Source: Dugong dugon
Taxonomy: Eukaryota; Chordata; Mammalia; Sirenia; Dugongidae
NCBI GenBank assembly: GCA_030035585.1
Contig: CM057468.1
Coordinates: 55,362,145 to 55,426,144, forward strand
Length of the DNA stretch: 64,000 bases
Direction of reading: 5' to 3'
The notes beneath the pieces were generated by a model. It did not search any database. It was not told the DNA's origin and was given only the letters and a program-made list of their open reading frames with translations. Of the stretch, positions 32,893 to 44,329 are shown one piece after another; within the stretch, counting starts at the first letter, position 1; each line of letters begins with the position of its first letter. Made by a program: the position numbers and the translations under genes.

Positions 32893-35845
32893 GGTTTGTT
32901 TGCTTTGGTTATTGAATATAAAGAAAAAATCCTGAAGAACAAGACTTAAAATCAAGAAAGAAGGTCATATGAAGAGATAATGAGACTTTATAAACGAGAA
33001 TGTTGTAGAGGCAAGAAGCAACCAAGCAGAACAAGAATACCCCTCTTTCTGCTGTGACTCAGGAGGATGTTGGAGAAGGGATCTCTTATAAAGGATATGC
33101 TTTATTTAGAGCAAAAGAAAGACAGAAGAATGGTTTCCAAAACAAAAAGTAAGAGCTAAAGGGAAGATGTTTGTAACATGATAGTGGGGTCTCTTGGGAG
33201 TGGGAGAGGTGGTTAACTATTAGCTCAAATTCTTAGCCAAGTTCTGGGATTACCTATCTTCATTTGACTCGGCTTTGCTTTCCATCATGTTGTTATGTCC
33301 ATCATGTGGCTGTTAGCTTTGTACTGTAATTCCTCTCATTTTAATACTTGTTGTTTCTAAGAGTAGATCTCCTTGACAAGCACGCTGATACAGGCCATCT
33401 CTTGCTCAAACTATCACTACTCCCTTTCAATTAAAAATTTCAATTAAAAGTCGTCTCCTGATCTTTCAAATGTATTAAACACTCTCATAAGAGGGTTTGA
33501 CATGAGAAACAAGTGTTTCTTAGGCATACAGAACTCTTGCTTGTCCCTGGCTTGGACTCCACAGGTTTTATATATAATGGGAGAAAACGCTGCCCAACTT
33601 GATCTTTTTCAGAAGAACATTTTACGCTCAGTGGAAATTCAGAAGATTGAATTGTCATTCAGATTGACCCTAGCTGACAAAAATCACTTACCCCTTGTTG
33701 GAAAACTCAACGAATAAGGAGACGAAGGTCCTTGTGCTGTCTCTGTGTTTACCTGCTTAATACTGAAGACAAGCCAAAACATTAAAAAAAATTAAATAAG
33801 ATTAGTTTTTAATTTCATTTAAAAAATAAAACTCCTTTCAAATTTTTGCAACGTATAATAAGACACTGTATTTGTGCTAATGTGAGAAATGTACTTTGAT
33901 CTATTTAGAAGTGAAAATAGTCAGATGGTGAGAATATTAGTTTTACATTATTATAAATAACAGTAGTTATTAGTGATACTAATAGATATGATCACGTAAT
34001 TGTCAACTGTGTGCCAGACACTGAGTAGAGAGCTTTGCTTTAAAACTTTTGATAAATAAATAGATGAATAAATGAACAAATGTGTAGATAAATGGATGGA
34101 AAAAGTGAGCTAGCTGGAAGTGTTAATTAGGAGATCTAGTCAACGAGTCATAATATGATTTGAAAATTCTGGAAATAGACAATTAGAAGATGCCCAACAT
34201 ATACCCAAAGTGTTGAACATGAAAGAGCATACCATAGTCTGAGTCTAGAAGAAGGGAACAATCAGCTACATGAGCAGTATCTCCAAGGTCTCCTGGCACC
34301 AGTCATTAACCTGGGCTTAGGGGAGAACCTCACTTTCTAGGAAAAAGGCCATTAAACGTAAAATACTGGCTCAGGCAGGCTGCCAAGACATAAGGTTGAG
34401 ACATAAGAAAGCAGACATTCAAAGACAAGAATTGGTCTAAATCTGGGAGTTGACCTAGAAGGAGGACAAAACTGTGGATACAGTCAAGGTCAGACAAGCA
34501 GCAAACCTAGTCAGATACTTGCCACAAGAGTATGGACTTGTGTTCTTCAGGTTCCTCTGGCCTGGGTCCAGATTGTCCTTAGACATCAAGCTATAGCTTG
34601 GTCTGCGCAACGGTCGTGTGGCTCCAACTACAAGGAGAAGATAGAACCAAGCTATACTTGAAATAGGACTAAATATTTTTAAATAACTGTAAAAATATAG
34701 GCAAATATACTTGTTCTCAGTTTGTGTTTGCAACCATTTTACCGTAATTTTCCTAATTATTTCATTCTAATTATAGATAATTGTAAATCAAGAAAAAGCA
34801 TCCTTAATAAGATGATATTACATCTATACTTCACCATTACTCACCTTCTGTGGTTCTGTATCATTTACAAGAGAAACTGGTAGCTACTGTGCCTGTTTAA
34901 ATTTTGCCTGGAGGTCAACTTGCCTAATTTGCTGAAGAGAGTAGCCTAATGTAAAGGAATGCTATTCTAATTTTGAGATTTGAATTGGTTTCCTCTTTAA
35001 CTATCAAAATCAACACTTTACAACCTCCTAAAAAATCTAACTTACAATCTACTTTTTCTGTAATAAAGAAAAAGGAACTATGGAGTAGAAAGAAAATGAT
35101 AGCATCGATTCCCTAAATTCTGGGGTCTGCAAAACAACTAAGCTAACAGTTCTTTTTTTTTTTTTTAATCCTTCTTTCATTAAAACCCTTTGATCCCCTG
35201 CCTGGAATCACTATTAACCTCATAAAGAACTAAAACAATATAATCTGTCCTTCCCAGGTCATATCCATAAAGGATGATCATGTACTGGTTAAGGAAACCA
35301 AAGATAAATTTGTGTCTTGAAAGGATTGTATAATTAGAGTAAAAGAGGGATGAAGGGGTATCTACAGTTCCTTGATGCCTTCCCATCTAGTGGATAAATT
35401 CTGTTATAAGAAAAAGCATTGCTCTTGCTAAATATGCAGAACAATTTTTCTGTTTTGAGATGTACCCTACTAATTACATCTTCCCTACAACCCTCTCATT
35501 TCTCAGATTGAGTTCTCTGACTGTACACACTCTTAAAGACTACATAGTGGGTAATAATTTATCCATTAAAAGACTGTCTATGATGAGCAAAATAGAAATG
35601 TGGATCTTCCCTTTGATGTCTTTGAAGTTATATCTTTGTGGCTTCTTTTTTCCTAGAAAAGAATATATGGGATAAATACATTCTAGCATTATAAAAGAAA
35701 ACTCTCAGAACATGCAAGCACCCAATTACTCTTTGAAACTTTATCCTCAGCTTCTAAAACTAAAGTGATCCAGAATACTCACATATTTTTGCAAGTGAGT
35801 TGTCCACGTTTATGACAATCATTTTCAAAAAAATTTTTCCCTATG
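32893..35845. other. Unassigned DNA, ~2.95 kb
   Basis: No afrotherian repeat recognised. A short MIR/L2-like scrap ('gtgtgccagacactgagtag') lies near 34009. 34240-34650 has the texture of an old medium-reiterated repeat but I cannot name it. No plausible exon. Confidence 0.4.
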
Positions 35846-36808
35846 TTATTGTTGCTGTTAGGTGCCATCGAGTCGGTTCTGACTCATGGTGACCCTATGT
35901 ACAACAGAACAAAACACTACCCGGTCCTGTGTCATCCTCATAACCGTTGTTATGCTTGAGCCCATTGTTGCAGCCACTGTGTCAATTCATCTCATAGAGG
36001 GTCTTCTTCTTTTCCTTGACCCTCTACTTTACTGAGCATGATATCCTTCTCCAGGGATTGAGCCCCCCTGATAACATGTCCAAAGCATGTGAAACGTAGT
36101 CTCACCATCCTTGCTTCTAAGAATCATTCTGGTTGTACTTACTGCAAGACAGATTTGTTGGTTCTTTTGGCATTCCATGGTATATTCAATATTTTTTGCC
36201 AACACCACAATTCAAAGGTGTCAATTCTTCTTCAGTCTTCCTTACTTACCATCCAGCTTTTGCATGCATATGAGGTGATTGAAAATAACATGGCTTGGGT
36301 CAGACACGTCTTAGTCCTTAAGATGATATCTTTGCTTTTTAACACTTTAAAGAATTATTTTGCAGTAGATTTACCCAATGCACTTGACTGCTGCTTCCAT
36401 GTGTGTTGACTGCGGATCCAAGTAAAATGAAATCCTTGACAACTTGAGTCTTTTCTCCGTTTATAATGAGGTTGCTTATTGGCCCAGTTGTGAGGATTTT
36501 TGTTTTCTTGATGTTGAGGTGTAATCTATACTGAAGGCTGTAGTCTTTGATCTTCATCAGTAAGTGTTTCAAGTCCTCTTTACTTTCAGCAAGCAAGGTT
36601 GAGTCATCTGCATAAAGCAGGTGGTTAATGAGTCTTCCTTGAATCCTGATGCCCGTTCTTCTTCATATAGTCCAGTTTCTCAGACTATTTGCTCAGCATA
36701 CAGACTGAATAAGTATGGTGAAATGATGCAGCCCTGACACACACCTTTCTTGACTTTAAACCATGCGGTATCCCCTTATTCTGTTTGAACGACTTCTTGA
36801 TCTATCTA
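35846..36808 (-). mobile_element. RTE-type LINE, 3' ~0.96 kb
   Basis: 3' tail at 35846 ('attgttgctgttaggtgcca'), running to about the middle of RT. The YADD codons are intact at 36603-36614 ('LLYADDSTLLA'). A ~15-bp deletion near 36378 removes sequence between 'cccaatgca' and 'cttgactgctgcttcc' relative to the copies at 2876 and 18417. 5'-truncated at about 36808. Confidence 0.96.
36339..36596 (-). pseudogene. RTE RT post-palm fragment (85 codons)
   Basis: Open frame immediately after the YADD site: 'MLAESKEDLKHLLMKIKDYS', then 'HLNIKKTKILTTGP' and 'LGSAVNTHGSSSQ', where the deletion near 36378 shifts it out of register. Closest in content to the fragment at 18293-18652. It would form the end of the RT palm and the thumb in a live element. 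Relic. Confidence 0.85.
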
Positions 36809-37086
36809 CAAATGTATTTTGACGGCCTTATATTTTTTTTCCACCAGTACACGAGAACTAAACAATAATTAAGAAGATTCAAAGAAGGAAAAAATGGCAA
36901 GGAAAAGCCAATGGTGGGGAAAACGTAGTTTTAGAAATTAAAGACTACATAAACATTTTACAAATAATATGACTATTCATATTAGTCCTCCATTTTCAAA
37001 CACACATATAATCAGATGTAAAATGGTTACTTGTATTGGCCTTGATCTTCTCCATTTCCTTCTATTTTATATCCCAAAGTAGGCTT

Positions 37087-37495
37087 GTTGTTAGTCACCA
37101 TCAAGTTGGCTATGACTTATGGTAACCCCATATACAACAGAACAAATTGTTGCCCACTTCTATACTGTCCTCAGAATGTTCATATATTTTCATCCTTTAT
37201 TGCCACCACAGTGTATTTTGAGTGTCTTCCAACCTAGAGGGTTCATCTTCTTGCACTGTATTAAACAATATTGTATTGTGATTTGCATGGTTTTCGCTGG
37301 CTAATTTTTGGAAATAGATCACCAGACCTTGCCTTCTGGTCTATCTTAGTCTGGAAGCTCCACAAAAACCTGTCCACCATGTGTAACCCAGCTGCTATTT
37401 GAAATACCAGTGGCATAGCTTCCAGCATCATAACAGCATGCAAGCCACCACAGCATGAAAAACTGACAGACGAGTGGTGGCAAAGTAGGCTAGAC
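37087..37495 (-). mobile_element. Internally deleted RTE derivative (3' end joined to 5' end)
   Basis: Left part (37087-~37150) is the RTE 3' terminus: 'gtcaccatcaagttggctat', 'ccatatacaacagaacaaat'. From about 37210 it continues with 'agtgtcttccaacctagagg', 'ttttcgctggctaatttttg', 'ggtggcatagctt'-like and 'catagcttccagcatcataa', which I recall as the 5' end region of the elephant RTE. Everything between, including endonuclease and RT, is absent. A SINE-like non-autonomous form is the simplest reading. Confidence 0.7.
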
Positions 37496-39391
37496 TTCTT
37501 TAAATGCTTATACATATATGAGTCCCATGTATCCAGGCAGAATGTAACATGTAACAGGAAAAAACCTTATAAAAATATTTCGATAGATTTTTCCTTGTAG
37601 AATTAATCCAAATTGAACAAATCAGTGTTCTTTCTAAATTCTAGAAGTTCTGTTTTTATTTCCTCTCTTTATTGCATAATTAAAAACATTGCTGTAGCAT
37701 GGAAGAGAAAAATAAATATTTTCCTGTCTGGTAGCATGAATAAAATAATGCATGAGTTGTTTTAAATGATCTTAAGAAAGACAATATATTTTCCATCTAC
37801 TCATCATGGGACTATGATGTTTAATAGATTTAATGATTTTTCTTGAGAGGTACATAAAAGCAATGATAGAAAATCATACTAAAATGAAAGCATTTGTTTT
37901 TAGAACAAATATATTAAAGCATTCTAGCAGAAAATTTTTAGTTCTTCAGCTGCATTTCATCTTCAACTTCAGTTGCATTCAAATATACTATAGTTGAATG
38001 CATGAAGTAACAAATAGTTTTTAGAAAAAAAGAAGATCTATGTTTATGTCTTTTGGTTGTTTCTAAGATTTGTTTGTATTTTAGTCTGATAATATCACGA
38101 TTCAAACCAAGCATATAGTTGCCATATAAAAGGAAAGCATATAAAACCCAAAGGCACTTGAGGGCTTAAAATGATGTCAAATTTCCATTAAAGTTTCCGT
38201 ATGTAAGCGTCTTCTGACTTAATAAAAATATTTTATACCTATCACAAGTGGTAGAGAAAACCATTTCATGCAATACTTAGAAATTAACTTCAATATAAAG
38301 TTTTATTGAAGGTCAGATATGTTTCCTTCCCCTTACCACTATTTTATGGAAGACAAGGTATTTTCTTAAGAAAGAAAATAATATTCTCGCCTACAAATTT
38401 GCATTAACATACAATTAGGAATGCAAGTTATAATAGCGAAGAACCCTAACCTTTATATTTACTTTATCTGTACTTAGAAGATTTAATTAATGACTATTCA
38501 AAGTGTCTTATTTAAGGGTAGTTCTGACATATTTTCTGGATAGCCTGCATTTTTAAGGGTTTTCTTTTACAGATTCTCAGCTCCTATATAATAGATATCA
38601 CTAGTAATATCAAAACCAAATTTCTAAGATACAATTGGGAACGTGACCTAGGTATTCTTCTATCCCATGTATTAGTATGCAATGTTGGATTTGTGTAAAT
38701 TTAGTCATTACCATTAGTTCTAGCTTGACTGGGGCATTCTCATTTTATGAATGATTTCCAGTGTAATTATTAATAGTGTCCCCCTTGACATTCAATGGTT
38801 ACCTAATCTGTACAATGAATTTTATGGTCATTTTTCCTATTGCATAGGCAAGACAACTAGATTTCTCCATCATATTGCCATTGGCAGGAATCCACTGAAG
38901 TGACCTCCTCCACTTGCAGAATTATGAAAATTCAGATTATTTATGGGTAACTGAGAAAATAAAAACTGAGGATTTTGTAAAATTGAAAGACTGAAAATAT
39001 CTGGAATGAATTCATGAAGTCTTTCTTAACAAATATTTCTGGATTTCATGCCAATAGTATGCCTCTTTAAAAACTAAGTCTAAAAACACATGTTTAAAAA
39101 TTATACAAATATGAAGAAAACCAAACTCAACTAAGCAAACAAGCAAAACATCTAACTCTTCAATTTCCAGTGGCATTCTCCATGGTAGTATTGTACAGCA
39201 GAGGAATTCCATGACCTGTTAACTGAAGCATGCTGCTACATAAACATCTCTACCCTGTCTTGAAGGTAGGTGAGTATCTTGACCTTGGGTTGATGACAGA
39301 AAGTCCTGATTGTGGCTTGTGTTCACTAAATTTCCCCATGACATAGATAGGGACTGTGGCTGAAAGAGTATGGCTAATACATGTAAACTCA
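37496..39391. other. Unassigned AT-rich DNA, ~1.9 kb
   Basis: The longest stretch with no recognised repeat of any age apart from 32.9-35.8 kb. No long open frame. A candidate for single-copy or conserved non-coding DNA, but conservation cannot be judged here. Confidence 0.45.
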
Positions 39392-39556
39392 CCAAAAACC
39401 AAACCCATTGCTGTCGAGTTGATTCCGACTAATAGCCACGTTATAGGACAGAGTAGAACTGCCCCATAGAATTTCCAAGGAGCATCTGGTGGATTCAAAC
39501 TGCTGACATTTTAATTAGCAGCCTATCTCTTAACTACTGTTCCTCCAGGGCTCCAA
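39392..39556 (-). mobile_element. AfroSINE, short form
   Basis: 'accaaacccattgctgtcga', 'ataggacagagtagaactgc', 'gtggattcaaactgctgaca', 'ctccagggctcc'. Well preserved. No clear target duplication. Confidence 0.95.
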
Positions 39557-39865
39557 CACATGAAGGAACAATCAATTTTCAAAGAATTATAATATGGCAT
39601 ACTACTTCATCATTAGAAGAACACACTTAACATGGTATTTTTAGTAACAGTAAAATTCCACTGGACACTGTTCATTGACTTTTATTCACAAGGCAGTTCA
39701 ATATCTTATAGTGCTGTTCATATTTATCACTAAGAATGAAAAAAAAAAAAAAGCCCTGAAACCTGGCCTTAGTGAAGTGTCTTGAGAGGGGTCAGTAATG
39801 ATTACTGAACGAGAGCCAGGCCCATTAAGTGGCAGCAATGGCCAAAAGGAGGATGTCTGGATTTT
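39557..39865. other. Unassigned DNA
   Basis: Contains an A14 run at 39739-39752. Otherwise nothing recognised. Confidence 0.4.
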
Positions 39866-40298
39866 ATTGATTGAATTGTGCCCTTCCCACAATATGTGTT
39901 GGAATCATAACCCCTATACCTGTAGATGTAATCTCATTTGGGAATTGGGTTTTCTTTGTTATGTTAATGTGGCCATATGGCCCTATCAGTGTAGGGTGTG
40001 TCCTAAACCTAGTCACTTCCCAGTGATATAAAGAGCAGCACAGACCCAGAGACAAAGTGAGCACAAACTGGGAAAGACAGAAGCATGTGTGTGGACCGAC
40101 AAGGAACCTAGTAACACAGGGATTACAGAAGCTGAGGCAAGGATCTTACCTGGGGCCAACAGAGAGAGAGCCTTCCCTTAGAGCTGGTGCCCTGAATCTG
40201 GACTTCTAGCCTCCTGAACTGTGAGAAAATAAATTTCTGTACTTTAAAGCCACCCACTTGAGGTATTTCTGTTATAGCAGCACTAGGAAACTAAGACA
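39866..40298 (+). mobile_element. Solo MaLR-type LTR, second family
   Basis: 'ttgattgaattgtgcccttc' start, 'gtgatataaagagcagcaca' near a TATA-like position, 'tctagcctcctgaactgtga', 'aataaatttctgtac' (AATAAA polyadenylation signal), end 'ggaaactaagaca'. Body differs from family A LTRs. No internal region. Confidence 0.82.
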
Positions 40299-40334
40299 CT
40301 GGATAAGTGAAACTGAGCAACAAGTTGATGGAAC

Positions 40335-40560
40335 AGCCATCTATTATGTACCCGCTATGAGCCAAGCACTGGATAAAATTGTTTTATTTATTATCTGATC
40401 CACTATATGGTCTCCTAAATTAGGTGTTATTATACTGCATTTCCATACAGGAAACATAAGAATCATAGAAGTGAGATTACTTACCCCAAATAACATAACT
40501 AATACAAGATTCAGAAATTGGTCCTGTTTTATTCCCAATCCTAAGCTTTTCATTTATTTA
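40335..40560 (-). mobile_element. MIR relic
   Basis: 'tatgtacccgctatgagcca', 'ttaggtgttattatactgca', 'gattacttaccccaaataac', in antisense MIR order. Confidence 0.6.
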
Positions 40561-40629
40561 TTTTTTTTAATTTGATGATGATAAGTTACTCAAAAATTAG
40601 CTTGATAATTCTACATTGTAAAAACTTAG

Positions 40630-40960
40630 AACTTTACATACAAAGTCAGAGTACACTTTGATCACCCAGTCCTGGACCAGTCCAGGTCTCCAGCCCTTCC
40701 TTCAAGAGGTAACTACTAGTATCACTTCAGTGTGTGTCCTAAATCCTTTAAAATATCAAAAATATATTAAATACCTAAAAAAGGAGTATTTGTCTTTGGC
40801 TTTCTTTTTCAGTAAAAGTATTTTCAAAATTTTCCGGTGTTGTTGCATAATGATTTTTCTCATTTTGTCATACTACTGTATTATACCATACGAATATAGA
40901 ATATTTCATTTAATCTTGTTCTTTTCCAGTTTTCACAATTATAAGCAATATTGCATTAAA
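40630..40960 (-). mobile_element. Ancient L1 3' region, antisense
   Basis: 'gatcacccagtcctggacca', 'aggtaactactagtatcact' and 'tttcacaattataagcaata' resemble antisense L1M 3' ends. Confidence 0.42.
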
Positions 40961-40974
40961 TATCCTGAATATTT

Positions 40975-41462
40975 GTAGCAGCATTTTTGATAATAGCCCA
41001 AAAGTGGAAACAACCAATATATCCATCAACTGGAAAATGGATAAACAAAATGTGGTATATCCATGCAATGAAATATTATTTGGTATTAAAAGGATGAAGT
41101 ACTGATACATAGTTGAACCTTGAAAATATGCTAAGTAAAAGAAAAACTCAAACCCTTTGCCATCGAGTTGGTTCCAATTCATAGCAACCGTATAGGACAG
41201 AGTAGAACTGCCCATAGGGTTTCCAAGGCTGTAATCTTTACAGGAAGAAGACTGCCACATCTTTCTCCCTAGGAGCAGCTGGTGGGTTCTAACAGCTGAC
41301 CTACAGGCAAATCTATAGAGACAGAAAGTAGATTAGTGGTTGCCAGGGGCTGAGGGAAAAGGGAAACAGGAAATGATTGCTAAAAGGTAAGGAGTTTCTT
41401 TTTGGAATGACAAAAAATGTTCTAAACTTAGATTGTAGTGAAGGTTGCACAGCTCTATGAAT
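40975..41462 (+). mobile_element. L1 3' UTR split by an AfroSINE
   Basis: 'agcccaaaagtggaaacaac', 'ggataaacaaaatgtggtat', 'gcaatgaaatattatttggt', then after the SINE 'ttagtggttgccaggggctg' and 'gtttctttttggaatgac'. All are standard L1 3' UTR landmarks in sense. Confidence 0.78.
41141..41308 (-). mobile_element. AfroSINE, long form, head truncated
   Basis: 'accctttgccatcgagttgg', 'ggacagagtagaactgccca', 'gaagactgccacatctttct', stopping at 'ctgacctacaggc' before the A-box. Target duplication not visible. Confidence 0.9.
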
Positions 41463-41597
41463 ATACAGCATCCCTAGCCTCTACTCTTAGATGCCAGTAG
41501 CATCCCCACAGTTGTGGAAACCAGAAAATATCTCCAGATGTTTGTCAATATCCCCTCGGGAGTAAAATCACCCACGGTTGAGAACCATTACTTTAGG
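41463..41597 (-). mobile_element. MER5A-like fragment
   Basis: 'agcatccctagcctctactc', 'gccagtagcatccccacagt', 'cacccacggttgagaaccat'. Only about two thirds of the element is present; it abuts the L1 3' UTR directly. Confidence 0.8.
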
Positions 41598-42070
41598 TAT
41601 GCACATTTTCAGTTTTATCCAATACTGTCAATTATTCTCCAAAGACTGGTACCAATTTATATTGCACTGAAATATCCATTTCATTCTGTCTTCATTAACA
41701 CTAGGTTTTATTAAAAGCTTTTTGCTAATCTGATGGGTGAAAAATTATATCATGCTTTAATATGCATTTTTCTAATTATTGGTGAGTTTGAGCACCTCTT
41801 CAAGTTTATTGGCCATTTGCATTTTTCTCCTTATTGACTGCTCAAAATCCTTTATCCAGTTCTCCATCAAATTGTCACTTCTCTATTAATTTGCAGAAAA
41901 TCCGTATATTCTGGATACTAATCTTCTGTTGTACAAAATAGCATTGTTTTCGTGGTCTGTACTAGTTTTTTAAAGGCATACGATCAAAAAATTGTTGTAT
42001 AAGATATTTAAACTTGATGTCATCAAATTCATCAATGTTGCTTTGTGTAAAGTGTATAGTTTTAACCATA
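41598..42070 (-). mobile_element. Ancient L1 3' region, antisense
   Basis: 'gctaatctgatgggtgaaaa', 'gcacctcttcaagtttattg', 'gccatttgcatttttctcct', 'tattctggatactaatcttc' are antisense L1 3' landmarks. Confidence 0.6.
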
Positions 42071-42799
42071 TCATGCAGATGATTAGTTAGTATCAGCAGT
42101 ATCTAGAAGGAAGTAGTTGGTAATAACTACAGGCACTGGATTTCAGGGGCAAGCTGACCATGTCTAGAAGTGAGCAGGAAGCACCTCAGTCTCAACAGTA
42201 CCGAGTTTCAAGTTAAAATACAAAGAGCAAGCCAAGAGCACACTTCCTGGAAATCAGGTTCTGGGTCAGAGCAAGGCCATCAGTAAAGATAACTTTGTGT
42301 TTTCACTTTGACCAATGGATAGAATTACCTTGTGTTTCACAGAAACTAGAGCTTGTGATGAACGGAAGTTATGAGAGGAAGAACAGGTTCTATGTATTGA
42401 CTAATGAAATACGGGATCAGGGAGTGAGTCCAGTCAGTGCATGAGCAGAAGCTACCATTGAACTGCAACACAGAAAATTATGTTCAATTACGTATACGGT
42501 AATACACTTTTAAGTTTCTCTTGTCAAAAAAACATGAATACAATCAGGTGGAGATATGGGATCTTTGTAATGTGAAACCTCCCTATCCTTTGAAATCTCT
42601 CATAGTTAAATAAACTTCTAGGGTTTTTAATTATAAAACCATATTCTAATGGCCAATTAAGTCAATTCCAAAATGAAAAAATTACTACTTTGAAGACCTG
42701 AATTGATCATAATTTCATTTTTGACAGCTATCTAGAAATATAGGCTAAGGAAATTTGCTTGGTTTTTATATTGTAATTAGGGAGTGGGACTGGGGCGAG
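42071..42799. other. Unassigned DNA
   Basis: Possible old medium-reiterated repeat around 42090-42470. Family not recognised. Confidence 0.35.
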
Positions 42800-43150
42800 G
42801 ATTCCATACGAGCGCTGGGGCTTGCATGGTTTGAACTTCTCACCAGTGCCAAAGGACAGAGTACTGAGCTTTCTTATCAGCTTGCCCAGATGTGATGCAG
42901 AAGGGAAAGGGAGACCAATGGAGCTTGAAAACTGTCAGCTATTGAACATCAAAAATGTTGAAGGTGGTTTTGGGAAATCCCCAAACTTGCGGTTGGTGTC
43001 TGAAGCGGGGTAGTCTAGTGGGGACTATTCCCACTAACTTTGCAGGTTGGGTAAATTCACTTTGTGTCAGAGGTCTTGGCCAGACTTGGCAATTTCGAGG
43101 ACTATGCCCTTAACCTTGAGTTTTGGTTAACTTCAACTAGCCTGCTCTCC
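42800..43150. other. Possible LTR- or ERV-derived stretch
   Basis: GC-richer than its surroundings, with phrases such as 'ttggtgtctgaagcggggta' and 'agtctagtggggactattcc' that recall the 3' end of some ERVL-related LTR sequences. I cannot place it in a family. The 63-codon open frame at 42822-43013 has no domain I recognise. Confidence 0.3.
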
Positions 43151-44329
43151 AGATTTTGAGGTGGCAATTTATCTTGCAATCTCTATTCCCAGATAGATAC
43201 AAAAGTCATTGATTTTTCAGCTTACATAGACTTTTCTTCCAAGTTCTTATACATTGGAGCTAAACCCAAAATTCCTTAAAATTCACATCTAAAAAGTACT
43301 GCATTCTAGTCCCTCGTAAAACTAAGCACTGAACCTCAGCAGAAAGACTGGACAAGGCTCTCTTTCCATGCCATGTATGATGAGTAACCAAGGGCTGATA
43401 TTTGATTTCCAAAACTAATGCACTACATCAACCTGATTCATGCCCAAAGTCAGTCCTAAGAAAGAGCATTTCCCAGCTACAGCGTATTTCTTTATTTAGA
43501 TATTTGTTGCAAATGGTAATAGAAAATACTTTATAGGTGCAAGAGTTTAAATAAAATACAATTCCATGATGATCTCTATCAATCACAACCCACTGCGTGG
43601 AAATGGTAGAAACCTGATCATCTTCGTTTGAAATGTGAAGAAATCTGAGGGCTTTTGGGAGTCTTCACAAAACTAGAGCAGGGTCATAAGTTCTCTCTGT
43701 TGTTTTTTTTATAATTTTATGTAGATATGTTTTAGTGAACTTCTGTTAATGGCTATGAGATGTGAAAATTTTCTGAATCAGAAAGGGGTCATGCTCCACA
43801 GCCATGAGCACAGATTATTACCTCATCATCAATTTTAGCTCATATTCTTGAGGATGGTACTGACTGATGAAAAATGACTAGTAGCCTGGAAACCTGAAAA
43901 AAAACTTTAACTAGGATTGCAAACTTGAAATCTCAGAGAAAGCCCTTGGGTTTGTACTAAATTAAAAAGTTAAAATAACATTTGAGGGTTTTAGAAAATC
44001 TACTTTCTTTAGGGATTTATTTAGTGAAGGATATGTTATACCAAAGCAGTCGAAAGGTCAGAACAAAATCATAATATTGGCTGAGAAACCAAAACATTTA
44101 TTATGTCCTGATCTTTCCTATTTTATTATTCTACTCTTCATGGTTCAAGATTTAATTTAGTGGCTTGGGTAACCAGTCAAATTGAAATTCTTTGAAAGAA
44201 AATTACACAAAGCAGGTAAATTTTGTGACAGTTGTGTCACGAGTGTATGGTGAATGGTGTATTTGTAATAAAGGTGGGGCCAGGGATGGTTGCCATCATT
44301 GACTCCCTTTGTTCTTACCTCTATTGACT
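43151..44329. other. Unassigned DNA
   Basis: No recognised repeat or exon. Confidence 0.4.
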
